Source of the DNA: Streptomyces maremycinicus
Lineage (GTDB): Bacteria; Actinomycetota; Actinomycetes; Streptomycetales; Streptomycetaceae
NCBI RefSeq assembly: GCF_001184025.1
Contig: NZ_BBYG01000010.1
Span: forward strand, 124,001 to 188,000
Reading direction: 5' to 3'
Length of the DNA: 64,000 nucleotides
Shown: piece by piece, positions 34,711 through 42,355 of the stretch
Layout: each line of letters opens with the position of its first letter
Position numbering within the stretch: the first letter of the stretch is position 1
Program-made: the position numbers and the translations under genes
The notes under the pieces: generated by a model
The model's database searches: none
Told to the model about the DNA's origin: nothing
Seen by the model: the letters and a program-made list of their open reading frames with translations, nothing else

Positions 34711-35397
34711 TCAGGGCGCGACGCTCGGCAGCACGCCGACCAGGGCGCAGGCCTTCTCGGGGCGGCACTGGACGGCGAGCGTCGTGGAGCGGGACTCCGC
34801 TCCAGCCCCGGAGCCCTTCCAGGCGATGGACTGCTTGCCGGTGACCGTGACGGCGTAGACGTACGCCTCGGTGATCGCGCCGGGGTCCTGGGCCAGGGCG
34901 GTCTTGAACGCCTGCGGGAAGTGGCCCTCCCCGACCTTCGCGGTCGCGTGCTGGCGGTTGTCGTGCATCCGCGACCACAGCACCGGGCTGGGCACCTGGT
35001 CGGAGACGGACTCCCAGTCGGCGTACTTCTTCTCGCCGGTCATCCACCGCTTGAGCCTGGCGACGTGCTCGGCCCGGGAGAAGGAGCGGGTGTCGTACGT
35101 CCACAGGACCTTGGTGGCCGCCTTCGCGAACTCGATCGGATCGCTCGTCCGGGGCGGCGACGCAACGGCCTCACCCTTGCCGTCGGCCGCCTCCGGCGAA
35201 GCCGCCCGCGGCGTGGACTTCGCAGGCGGGGAGGGCTTCGCCGAGGCAGGGCTCTCCGTGCGCGTCAGATACGCGAGGAGCCCGGCGGCGGCCAGCAGCA
35301 CGGCCAGAACCAGGCCGCCCATCAGGGCACGCCGCAGGACCGAGGACGGAGCCCCGTACGTGCGCTCCTGAGTGGTGAGGGAACGTTTCTTCGGCAT
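34711..35397 (-). CDS. VirB8/TcpC-like membrane-anchored protein
   Basis: A 228-residue protein from ATG 35397. It has a basic start, one transmembrane helix (residues about 24-44, RALMGGLVLAVLLAAAGLLA), a Pro/Ser/Ala linker, and a globular domain (residues about 85-228) with WTYDTRSFSRAEHVARL and EAYVYAVTVTGKQ, in the layout of VirB8/TcpC NTF2-fold proteins. These proteins sit under the membrane and stabilise the secretion channel. The call is structural, not from a firm motif. It starts where the DUF6112-like gene ends. Confidence 0.65.
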   Translation of the reverse strand: MPKKRSLTTQERTYGAPSSVLRRALMGGLVLAVLLAAAGLLAYLTRTESPASAKPSPPAKSTPRAASPEAADGKGEAVASPPRTSDPIEFAKAATKVLWTYDTRSFSRAEHVARLKRWMTGEKKYADWESVSDQVPSPVLWSRMHDNRQHATAKVGEGHFPQAFKTALAQDPGAITEAYVYAVTVTGKQSIAWKGSGAGAESRSTTLAVQCRPEKACALVGVLPSVAP

Positions 35398-35705
35398 CAG
35401 TGGACCTGCGTCCCCATCGCCGAGAAGAACGCGACGATGCCGTTGGCCGCGCCGAGCAGCAGCGCGCACCCGGCGGCGATGACCGTGCCCTTCTTCCCGT
35501 TCGCCTCGGCCTGGTGGCCGCCGCTGTGGTGACCCCAGGCCCAGACGATGGCGGAGATCGCCAGGGCGCCGACCACCGCGACGATCCCGAAGAGGTTGAT
35601 CGAGGAGACGACGTTCTTCAGCACGTCGAGGCCGGGGAGACCGCCCTCCTTCGGCGTGATGCCGGGGTTGTACGCCAGATACTGGGCGTGCTGCATGAGC
35701 TTCAC
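35397..35705 (-). CDS. Small two-helix membrane protein (DUF6112-like)
   Basis: A 102-residue protein from GTG 35705 with GGAG 6 nt ahead. It has two hydrophobic helices (residues about 38-58, INLFGIVAVVGALAISAIVW, and about 75-95) joined by a short polar loop, and the N-terminal motif QHAQYLAYNPGITPKEGGLP. The size and double-helix layout match the DUF6112/VirB2-like subunits of actinobacterial conjugation clusters, a possible pilus- or pore-subunit homologue. It precedes the VirB8-like and VirB6-like genes. Confidence 0.7.
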   Translation of the reverse strand: MKLMQHAQYLAYNPGITPKEGGLPGLDVLKNVVSSINLFGIVAVVGALAISAIVWAWGHHSGGHQAEANGKKGTVIAAGCALLLGAANGIVAFFSAMGTQVH

Positions 35706-35780
35706 TTGGAACTCCAGTGCGAATGTGGGCGCGCGAGGGCCCGAGAGGAGATGGAGCGGGGGAGGGGGAGAAGAAGCCGG

Positions 35781-36923
35781 TCAAACGACTCGGCGGGCGG
35801 CGACGATGTCTGCGCGCCAGTCGGCGAGGGTCGAGATCTTGACCACGTCGCCGGTGTGCGGGGCCTGCAGGATCAGCCCCTGGCCGATGAACATCCCGAC
35901 GTGTTCCGGCACCTTGGCCGTGCCGCGGGTAAACAGGAGGTCACCCGGCTTGAGAGCATCGACGCTGACCGCCTTGCCCTCCCTGACCTGCGTGTACGTC
36001 GTCCGGGAAAGCGAGACACCGCCGGCCTTGTACGACGCCTGCATCAAAGACGAGCAGTCGCACCGGCCCATCGGGTCCTGGCCGTGCGGAGCGGAACACG
36101 AACCGCCCCACTGATACGGCGTACCGAGCTGACCAAGACCCCAACGGATCGCCGTACGCACCGACTTGGACGCAGTCGCCGGGATCTTGTAGCCCTCGGG
36201 AACGGACCCTGCGGGAATCGCGCCGAACGAGGAGCCGTCCTCGCCGATGCCGCATTCGGTAGCCGCCGAGGAGCCCGTCTGCTCGACCTCGCTGCTCGTG
36301 TCGCTGCTCGTGCCGGAACTCCCGTTCTGGCCCAGCGACTTGGCGATGGCCTTCTGAAGTGCCGTGGCCAGCGGCTCCCACTTCGCGTACGCATCGGGGA
36401 AACCGCTCTTCTGGACCGCCTGCGCGGCCTGGGTGATGGTCATCGACTGCCAGCCCGAGACCTTGAGAAGGGACTCGTAGAACTTCGTCGAGGCGTGCAC
36501 CGGATCACGAACCTCCGCGGCCGTACCCCAGCCCTGGCTGGGACGCTGCTGGAAGAGGCCGAGCGAATCCCGATCGCCGTAATCCAGATTCCGCAGCCGC
36601 GACTCCTGCAGTGCTGTGGCCAGGGCAACGATCTGCCCCCTCGCCGGCACCTTCATCGCGACGCCGGTGGCCTGGATCGTCGCGGCGTTCGGTATCTGCT
36701 TCTCGGGTTCGTCCAGCCCCGAAACGGACACGGACTTCTTCCCGTGCCCCTTGAGGATCGACTCCACTTGCTTCGCAACCGCCGCGCTGTCCACAGCCTG
36801 CGCACCGTCCGCGGAACATGAGGCCTGGGCGCTGCTGGAACCAGCGACAGCGACGGCGACCGGTGCGATCAACAACGTCGGGCCGAGCGCCACGGCCCCC
36901 GCTATGGCAACGACCTTCTTCAC
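35781..36923 (-). CDS. NlpC/P60 endopeptidase with lytic-transglycosylase-like domain
   Basis: A 380-residue secreted protein from GTG 36923. Residues 1-35 form a signal peptide (VALGPTLLIAPVAVAVA). Residues about 80-190 resemble a lysozyme/SLT domain, with E107 in ALQESRLRNL and the GLFQQRPSQGWG loop. Residues 255-380 are NlpC/P60 with C290 in DCSS, H341 in PEHVGMF and H356 in QAPHTGD as the catalytic set. Such dual wall hydrolases open peptidoglycan for conjugation (VirB1-like). The start overlaps the stop of a 25-residue leader frame (GTGA), so translation is coupled to the leader element. Confidence 0.9.
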   Translation of the reverse strand: MKKVVAIAGAVALGPTLLIAPVAVAVAGSSSAQASCSADGAQAVDSAAVAKQVESILKGHGKKSVSVSGLDEPEKQIPNAATIQATGVAMKVPARGQIVALATALQESRLRNLDYGDRDSLGLFQQRPSQGWGTAAEVRDPVHASTKFYESLLKVSGWQSMTITQAAQAVQKSGFPDAYAKWEPLATALQKAIAKSLGQNGSSGTSSDTSSEVEQTGSSAATECGIGEDGSSFGAIPAGSVPEGYKIPATASKSVRTAIRWGLGQLGTPYQWGGSCSAPHGQDPMGRCDCSSLMQASYKAGGVSLSRTTYTQVREGKAVSVDALKPGDLLFTRGTAKVPEHVGMFIGQGLILQAPHTGDVVKISTLADWRADIVAARRVV

Positions 36924-36997
36924 GGGCGCTGCCCGAACGCCGAACGGCAGGACAGGGAATCTGGCCCCGGGGAGGGGCGCGCCTGGGCATGCTGCAT
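36920..36997 (-). CDS. 25-residue upstream leader peptide of the NlpC/P60 gene
   Basis: The leader element ends with AAGGAG 7 nt before ATG 36997. The frame encodes 25 residues (MQHAQARPSPGPDSLSCRSA start) and stops at TGA 36922-36920. That stop overlaps the GTG start of the NlpC gene. The best ribosome site is thus used for the small frame and the large gene is reached by re-initiation. The peptide itself need not be functional; such upstream frames often set expression. The other leader copy (at 1384-1520) leads straight into its gene without such a peptide. Confidence 0.55.
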   Translation of the reverse strand: MQHAQARPSPGPDSLSCRSAFGQRP

Positions 36998-37131
36998 CGA
37001 CAGCTCCTTACTCGTAGGCAGCGCGGCGCAGGCGTTCTCGTCGAAAAGGCCACCGGCACCGCGCCGGATATGAATTCGCAATACCTGGGGGAGGCAGGGA
37101 AACCAGGGCCGGGAGCTGCTAACTCCCGGCC
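36995..37131 (-). promoter_or_regulatory. Structured 5' leader RNA, copy B
   Basis: Reading leftward: hairpin GGCCGGGAG/CTCCCGGCC (37107-37131) with loop TTAGCAG in RNA sense; block GCGAATTCATATCCGG (37064-37079); block identical to copy A over 19 nt (37033-37051); CCTACGAGTAAGGA and an ATG. Distances between the two internal blocks are the same in both copies (about 13 nt). The hairpin arms share their loop but not their stem sequence with copy A, keeping perfect pairing. It precedes the roughly 20-kb leftward conjugation operon. A Streptomyces NLPC-P60 RNA motif has been described; a covariance search would tell whether this is it. Confidence 0.75.
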
Positions 37132-37553
37132 TCTGGACCCTTACTGGAAAGCGGCAATCAGCCGCGCTCGTAATCTCACTCGCCACATGGGGAGTCCCCT
37201 TCGCCGATTAGGAAGCCAGCCGGTGGGGTGTCAGAAACGCTGTCCCTTGGACGGAAGGGCACGCATCGACACAGCTGAGCAGGGGCGGAATCAGGTCCCG
37301 CCCTGCGAACACGGCGAGACTGTAGGGACGAAATCTGGCCGCACCAAACGGCCTGTGCCTCGGGCGGTTTCAGGGAGCTGAGCCGAGATCTACCTCATTG
37401 GGTGCGGCCGGAATTCGGCGTTAACCTCCAGCGCATTGCTCGCCACGGCTGCTGCTTTCGCAGTTCCGCGGAGCGACCGACGCCGGCGTGCGCAGCCCTC
37501 CGCGTGCGGAGAAACAGGCGCACGACCGCCTCCCTGAAAGAGAGAACCGCGCA
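37132..37553. other. Divergent intergenic region
   Basis: No gene is supported here. It must hold the promoter for leader B (leftward) and for the methyltransferase (rightward); I cannot point to convincing -35/-10 pairs. Short open frames on both strands look like chance frames in GC-rich DNA. Confidence 0.4.
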
Positions 37554-38303
37554 ATGCCATACACCCTGCACCGAGGCGACGCGCTGACCGCCCTTGCTGG
37601 CATCCCCGACAACAGCGTCGATGCCGTGATCACCGACCCGCCTTACAACAGCGGGGGCCGAACGAGCAGCGAGCGCACTGGCCGCTCTGCGCGCGCGAAG
37701 TACACCTCGGCCGACGCCGAGCACGACCTCGCCAACTTCCCCGGAGAGAACCGAGACCAGCGCTCGTACGGCTTCTGGCTCACCCTCCTGCTCACCGAGT
37801 CCTATCGCGCGACCGTCGAGTCCGGCACCGCGCTCGTCTTCACCGACTGGCGGCAGTTGCCGACGACAACGGACGCGATGCAGGCCGCCGGGTGGACCTG
37901 GCGAGGGATCGCGTCGTGGCACAAGCCGGTCTCTCGGCCGCAGAAGGGCCGACTCAAGCAGTCGTGCGAGTACATCGTGTGGGGGACCAAGGGGCCGGTC
38001 GATGCCAACCGGAACCCCGTCTACCTGCCCGGCCTCTACACAGCTAGCCAGCCGAGGAAGGGCCGCGTGCACATCACGCAGAAGCCCGTGGAAGTGATGC
38101 AGGAACTGGTGAAGATCTGCCCGCCGGGCGGAACGGTCCTTGACCCCTTCACCGGCTCCGGCACGACCGGCGTCGCCGCCTTGCGTGAAGGCCGCCAGTT
38201 CATAGGCGTCGAACTCTCCGCTCACTACGCCGACATCGCAGAAGCTCGCCTCCACAACGCCTTGACGCAAGACGACTTCGAACTCGCCGGACCTGAGGAG
38301 TGA
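37554..38303 (+). CDS. DNA methyltransferase (N6-adenine or N4-cytosine, beta class)
   Basis: A 249-residue protein from ATG 37554 with a purine-rich GAAAGAGAG upstream. Motif IV DPPYNSGG (about residues 28-35) comes first and motif I LDPFTGSGTTGVAAL with IGVEL comes near the C-terminus (about residues 200-225), the beta-class order. DPPY is typical of adenine-N6 enzymes; N4-cytosine is possible. The gap between them has QKPVEVMQELVK, the usual helper motif. It converges on a terminator shared with a PD-(D/E)XK-type gene, so it may protect DNA against that protein, or be a lone modification enzyme that shields the element from host restriction. Confidence 0.88.
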   Translation: MPYTLHRGDALTALAGIPDNSVDAVITDPPYNSGGRTSSERTGRSARAKYTSADAEHDLANFPGENRDQRSYGFWLTLLLTESYRATVESGTALVFTDWRQLPTTTDAMQAAGWTWRGIASWHKPVSRPQKGRLKQSCEYIVWGTKGPVDANRNPVYLPGLYTASQPRKGRVHITQKPVEVMQELVKICPPGGTVLDPFTGSGTTGVAALREGRQFIGVELSAHYADIAEARLHNALTQDDFELAGPEE

Positions 38304-38341
38304 GAGCCAGTAGGTCCTGTCAGCAAGGTCAGTACACAAGA

Positions 38342-38384
38342 AAGGGCGGTTGCGGTCACCCGGTTCGGGACCGCAACCGCCCTT
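38342..38384. terminator. Bidirectional terminator hairpin
   Basis: Perfect 16-bp arms (38342-38357 and 38369-38384, AAGGGCGGTTGCGGTC and its complement) with an 11-nt loop. It lies between the methyltransferase stop and the stop of the opposing gene. A-rich start and T-rich end flank the stem on each side, as expected for use from both directions. Confidence 0.85.
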
Positions 38385-38398
38385 GAGCACAAGGCGGA

Positions 38399-39313
38399 TC
38401 AGGAGGTCTCGATACACCGCCAGAACAGACCACTCGCCCGGTCGAGATCCTCAAGCGTTCCAATCCGCACCTCGACGCCGTCCCGGATTCCGAGGCACCC
38501 CAGCCCGCGGACATCCCTTGAGAAGCCATCCTTCAACTCCACCGTGTCGGGGTCCAGCTTCAGGTTGACTACGAGAACCCGGTTGCGAGGCTGAACACGC
38601 ACTGTGGCGACATTCTTGATCCGCCGGTACGCGATGTAGTGGAGCTGGGCCTCCCTCTGCACGTCACCGTAGGAGAGGAGGACCTCGTCGAGATCCGCAT
38701 ACAGGTTCTGTAGGCCTTGCGGGGATTCGGCGAGGTACTGCTGCACCGACTTTGCGGAGCCCGGTGCAGCGGAGCGAGGCATGGAGGCTCTTCCCCGAGA
38801 GGGAGGAGTAGCGCCAGCGACCGATGCGACGAGCTGGAGAGTGAGCACATCGTCGAACACGCGGTAGCCCACCAGGTCGATCCGGCGGCCGATCATCTCA
38901 ACGGCGACGGTGTCGTGGTGCGTGAACGACCCGGCGATGCACACGATTCGGGGATTGTTCCAGTCGATCTCCTTGGCCGCCCTGGCGTCGTGTTTCTCCC
39001 TGACCAGGCTCTCGAATTCGTGGTGGTGATCGTGCAGCCACGACAGGTACGAGAGGGCTTGGGTGACGACGTTCTGGTCGCGCGAGCGCTTGTACTCCAC
39101 GATCACTGGCGTCCCGCTCTCATCCAGACCGAGCGAGTCGATCCGACCCCGGTGACGACCGGTGCGGTACTCGGTTGCCAGGAAGCGGATGCCAAGCATC
39201 GCCTCCATGTTGGCCTCGATGAGCGTCTGCAACTCGCGCTCCACGCCCACGGACGCTCCGGGTATCTCGGTGGCCTGTCCGCCCTTCACCCTGAAGACCT
39301 TCAGGTTATTCAC
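38399..39313 (-). CDS. PD-(D/E)XK-type nuclease-like protein with DUF5655 C-terminus
   Basis: A 304-residue protein from GTG 39313 (GGGAG just upstream). The N-terminal 170 residues have the NucS/DUF91-like nuclease pattern: RIDSLGLDESGTPVIVEYKR, giving an Asp and a Glu-x-Lys pair, then RIVCIAGSFTHHDTVAVEMI. Residues about 190-304 match DUF5655 (YLAESPQGLQNLYADLDEVL). NucS acts on mismatched or branched DNA, and similar proteins are proposed restriction or repair nucleases. The N-terminal start is not certain; an upstream frame exists to 39370. Restriction activity is inference from the facing methyltransferase. Confidence 0.72.
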   Translation of the reverse strand: MNNLKVFRVKGGQATEIPGASVGVERELQTLIEANMEAMLGIRFLATEYRTGRHRGRIDSLGLDESGTPVIVEYKRSRDQNVVTQALSYLSWLHDHHHEFESLVREKHDARAAKEIDWNNPRIVCIAGSFTHHDTVAVEMIGRRIDLVGYRVFDDVLTLQLVASVAGATPPSRGRASMPRSAAPGSAKSVQQYLAESPQGLQNLYADLDEVLLSYGDVQREAQLHYIAYRRIKNVATVRVQPRNRVLVVNLKLDPDTVELKDGFSRDVRGLGCLGIRDGVEVRIGTLEDLDRASGLFWRCIETS

Positions 39314-39945
39314 GTGTCTCCCTGACTCCACCTCGATCGCTGTCAACGAACAATCCAGGCCAGGAGGCATTTATTCCGGCGGAAGAAGTGGTCCCACCCT
39401 GTTGAATCCACCGACGGGGTGGCCGGCTGGGAACTTGCTGATGGCCCGCAGCGGTCGGATGCGACCGCTGGCCATGGTGAACCGGGGTGATGGCGCCGTT
39501 CGCTCACCGCGCCCTGCTGCCGACAGCAGCCTGCGCTCCCATTGGCCGAACGCCGTCGGAGCGGGGCGAGCGAGGGCGATTCCACCTTCGTCAGGGGGCG
39601 CAACATAGTCGAGGATCCCTGCCTCACCAAACCGGGGATTTTCAGGACCGTGGATGCCGTTCGCGTCGCCTTTCACGGGCAGCGCGGAACTGTCCATGTT
39701 CCTTGTGCTGCTCAGTGGAGCAGTGGCTGACCCGAGGGGTTCCGAGAGTGAGCGACAGGCCTTTGAAGGTGTATGTCTACCGGACGGGAAAGAATGGTGA
39801 GCGGCAGCTTGTGACTGTCGTTGTGTACTGATCGGAGACATCCTGATCAACGGGATGGACGCTTTTCACCGAGAGCCTGCCTGCCCGCCCGCTGAGGCAG
39901 GCCCCCGGTGCTTCGGTCGAAGTTGGCGTGCGCCAGATTGCGTCG
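39314..39945. other. Long intergenic region before the integrase
   Basis: About 630 bp with no convincing gene. A short rightward frame at 39748-39831 has a good ribosome site and is listed separately. A leftward frame of 159 codons (39371-39850) exists but has weak coding character. The serine integrase gene ends at 39946 on the right. Confidence 0.4.
39748..39831 (+). CDS. Possible 27-residue protein
   Basis: GTG 39748 follows GAGGGG by 8 nt. The product is 27 residues with a basic core, VYVYRTGKNGERQLVTVVVY, a strand-loop-strand pattern. It is isolated between two leftward genes. I recognise no family; the ribosome site and the clean beta-hairpin pattern are the only support. Confidence 0.3.
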   Translation: MSDRPLKVYVYRTGKNGERQLVTVVVY

Positions 39946-41514
39946 CTACAACTTCTTCTTGAAGTAGTCGTCCTTCACGACCAACCGTTGCTTCACGTCG
40001 TCAGGGATCAGCAGGTCGCAGTGGTCCGAATGAACCAGGAACGTGATGCCGCCCCGTAGCAGGTCCTTCTCCATCTGGTCCGTGCCCATTTTGGTCCAGT
40101 GCTCGCGGTAGGTCACACCCATGGAGCGGTAGTGCCAACGATCCTGGGTACTCTCCGGATCGATGGTTTGCAGCTCCGCGCCCAGCTTCTGAAGGGCTTC
40201 CTCGGCCTGCTTCTGGATGAAGCCGCCAACGGCGAAGGCGCCGCCAGGCGCAAGGCCGTCCATATAGTGCTTGATTGATGCCTGTAGTTCCGTGACTCGG
40301 GCGAGGCTCTCAGCACCACGGGCGTACTCGCGGTGGATCACCTCGTAGTTGCCCAGCTGATCAAGCACCGTAGCGGCGAGCGCGCCGTACATTTCGTCAG
40401 GATCGAAGACCGGAGCGCCGCAAGGCTCCCTTGTGTACGACGAGCAGCGCAGCCTGGGATAGACGCGAGTTGACCCGTCCTTCCGTGCCTTCTTCGAGAT
40501 GTGCTTGTACATGTTGGAGCCGCAGCTGCCGCACAGAATCACGCCCAGGAAGAGTGACAGCCTCTTTCCCTTGCTGTCCTTGCGCCCGTGCTTGGCGTTC
40601 CGCTTGAGGCGGTCCTGAAGCTGATCAAACTCATCGTCCGTGAAGATCGGCGGGGCGAGCCTGATCGGCTGGCCATCCGAGCCGTAGACGATGCGCGAGA
40701 CCTCCTTGCTCTTGGCCTTGGGGGGCCGAATCACTCGCACACCCTTGAGGGCTGGATTCGTGAGGATCGAGGTGAGGTTCTTCGCGTACCACTTTCCGCC
40801 GTTGGGCGAGGAGATGCCCGCGCGGTTCACTATCTGCGTGATCTTGTACATGGATCGACCGCGCATGAGCATGTCGAAGATCCATCGCAGCACCCTCTTG
40901 CGAAAGGGGTGGGCGACGAGCTTCCGGCCGTCCGGTCCCTCCTCTGTGGTGTAACCGTAGACCGGCTTGCCGATCACCCACCGATCCGTAGTGCGCGCGT
41001 ACTTCCACAGCGACTCCAGGCGGATGCCGGTGTTGGCGGCCTCGATGCGCGCCATGCCGGCGATCATCGTGACCATCATTTCGCCATAGGCGCTGTCGAG
41101 GTCGATCGGGTCCTTGTCCGCTGCCAGGATCTTGTCGTACTCCTTGCACCATTCGATCATCAGGTGCAGATCGGAGATGCGTCGGACGAAGCGGTCCAGC
41201 TTCCAGAAGAGAATCTGGTCGAACTCGGGAGCGCGGTTGTTGATCCAGTCGCCGAGTTCGGGGCGCTTCCACGGCGGAACCTTGGTTGCGGATACGTTCA
41301 GATCCCGGGCGACGCCGATTACGCGGCAGCCACGCATGAGGGCGAATCGGCGAAGATCCAGCTCTTGCCGTGCCGGAGATGTTGTCTCGTCCGTGAGAAC
41401 CGATAGGCGGATGGAGAGAAGGGCGCGTGGAGCGTCGGCAGGGAGGAGCGACTCCCGCTGCCGCAGATCTTCCAGTTCCCGCAGCTCCGCTGCGGACCAC
41501 TCGACGTCATGCAC
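39946..41514 (-). CDS. Large serine recombinase (integrase)
   Basis: A 522-residue protein from GTG 41514. The catalytic domain has S38 in IRLSVLTDE and the conserved R residues after it, then FWKLDRFVRR and MVTMIAGMARIEA. The recombinase domain spans about residues 180-280 and the zinc-ribbon domain uses C328, C331, C357 and C365. A coiled-coil stretch follows at about 400-450 and the end is Lys-rich. This is the layout of phiC31-type integrases. It alone can integrate or excise the element (excision normally needs a directionality factor, not seen here). Its start faces the attachment junction. Confidence 0.93.
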   Translation of the reverse strand: MHDVEWSAAELRELEDLRQRESLLPADAPRALLSIRLSVLTDETTSPARQELDLRRFALMRGCRVIGVARDLNVSATKVPPWKRPELGDWINNRAPEFDQILFWKLDRFVRRISDLHLMIEWCKEYDKILAADKDPIDLDSAYGEMMVTMIAGMARIEAANTGIRLESLWKYARTTDRWVIGKPVYGYTTEEGPDGRKLVAHPFRKRVLRWIFDMLMRGRSMYKITQIVNRAGISSPNGGKWYAKNLTSILTNPALKGVRVIRPPKAKSKEVSRIVYGSDGQPIRLAPPIFTDDEFDQLQDRLKRNAKHGRKDSKGKRLSLFLGVILCGSCGSNMYKHISKKARKDGSTRVYPRLRCSSYTREPCGAPVFDPDEMYGALAATVLDQLGNYEVIHREYARGAESLARVTELQASIKHYMDGLAPGGAFAVGGFIQKQAEEALQKLGAELQTIDPESTQDRWHYRSMGVTYREHWTKMGTDQMEKDLLRGGITFLVHSDHCDLLIPDDVKQRLVVKDDYFKKKL

Positions 41515-41640
41515 TGGCCAATCCTATCAATCGGGAAAATAGGGGTGGCTATGGGCGAGATGCTTCTATGTGACGTTATGTGACCGGTGTAATACACATG
41601 GATGTAGGTCCACATCCACACGCAGGACACACCCGCCTGG
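41515..41640. other. Candidate attachment site (attR-type junction)
   Basis: Between the integrase start and the truncated hydrolase is DNA with a 7-bp-arm inverted repeat TGGATGT-AGGTCC-ACATCCA (41599-41618 approximately) and a direct repeat ATGTGAC (41568-41574 and 41578-41584). The hydrolase frame becomes open at 41608. The crossover probably lies near 41600-41640. The other junction is outside the window, so the core cannot be defined. Confidence 0.5.
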
Positions 41641-42045
41641 CGTCTACAGTCCGAGTGGCTCTGGCCCGACATCCACATGACCCCGGAGGAGGGCATGCGC
41701 GCCCACCTGGACCTCCAGGGCGGTCCGGGCGGAGTGATGCTGCCGATCCACTGGGGCACCTTCAACCTCGCCACCCACGCGTGGACCGACCCCGGCGAGG
41801 GCACCCTGGCCGCCGCGCGGGCCGTCGGGGCGCGGGCCGCGCTGCCCCGGCCCGGCGAGCCCTTCGAGCCCGGCGCCGAGGCGGTCCCGGGCGAGCCGTG
41901 GTGGCGCGAGGTGGCCCTCGCTCCGGCCGCCGGCTGGCAGCCTCTGATCGCCACGGTAACCAAGGCCAAAGCCGATACCGAGAGTGACGGAAGTCGGGGT
42001 GTCGTCGAGGGTGGAGGCGCGCCGGAGGCGGTCCCGGCGGGCTGA
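41608..42045 (+). pseudogene. 3' fragment of an MBL-fold metallo-hydrolase gene
   Basis: The frame opens after TAG 41605-41607 and ends at TGA 42043-42045. It encodes PDIHMTPEEGMRAHLDLQG and LPIHWGTFNLATHAW, the C-terminal metal-ligand region of NAPE-PLD/UlaG-like MBL hydrolases, followed by a typical low-complexity tail. There is no N-terminal half, no start codon with a ribosome site and no first metal motif (HxHxDH). The integrase lies immediately to the left, so the element probably integrated inside this gene and cut it. The 5' half should be on the far side of the element. Confidence 0.75.
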
Positions 42046-42062
42046 CCGGAGGGCGGGACGTT

Positions 42063-42109
42063 CGACTGTGCGGGCCGGGGAGCGAAAAGCTCCCCGGCCC
42101 GCACAGTCG
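42063..42109. terminator. Strong terminator hairpin
   Basis: Arms of 21 bp pair perfectly (42063-42083, CGACTGTGCGGGCCGGGGAG start, and 42089-42109) around a GAAAA loop. It is placed just after the truncated hydrolase and ahead of the conservon. A TTT follows on the right. Confidence 0.88.
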
Positions 42110-42355
42110 TTTCCGGATCACCTCTGACCAGGTCTGATCGGCTTCTTTTCGGGTTGCGTCCGGGGAGGTGCGGCTTTATCGGTCTGTCGTGCGAAGCCTC
42201 ATACCAGAGCGGGACGCTCGCTGGGTGACTTTGTCAACTGCCCACCGCACCTGACACGTTGCCGACTACTGTGAGTGGCCGTCGGGCGACACCGGGCCGA
42301 AATCTTGGCTCTCCCGACCGACAGCCAGGCTCGACGGACCAGTACGAGGACACCG

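Noticed and set aside
39371..39850. 159-codon leftward frame before the integrase
   Set aside because: No good ribosome site at its start and no recognisable content; kept only as intergenic comment.
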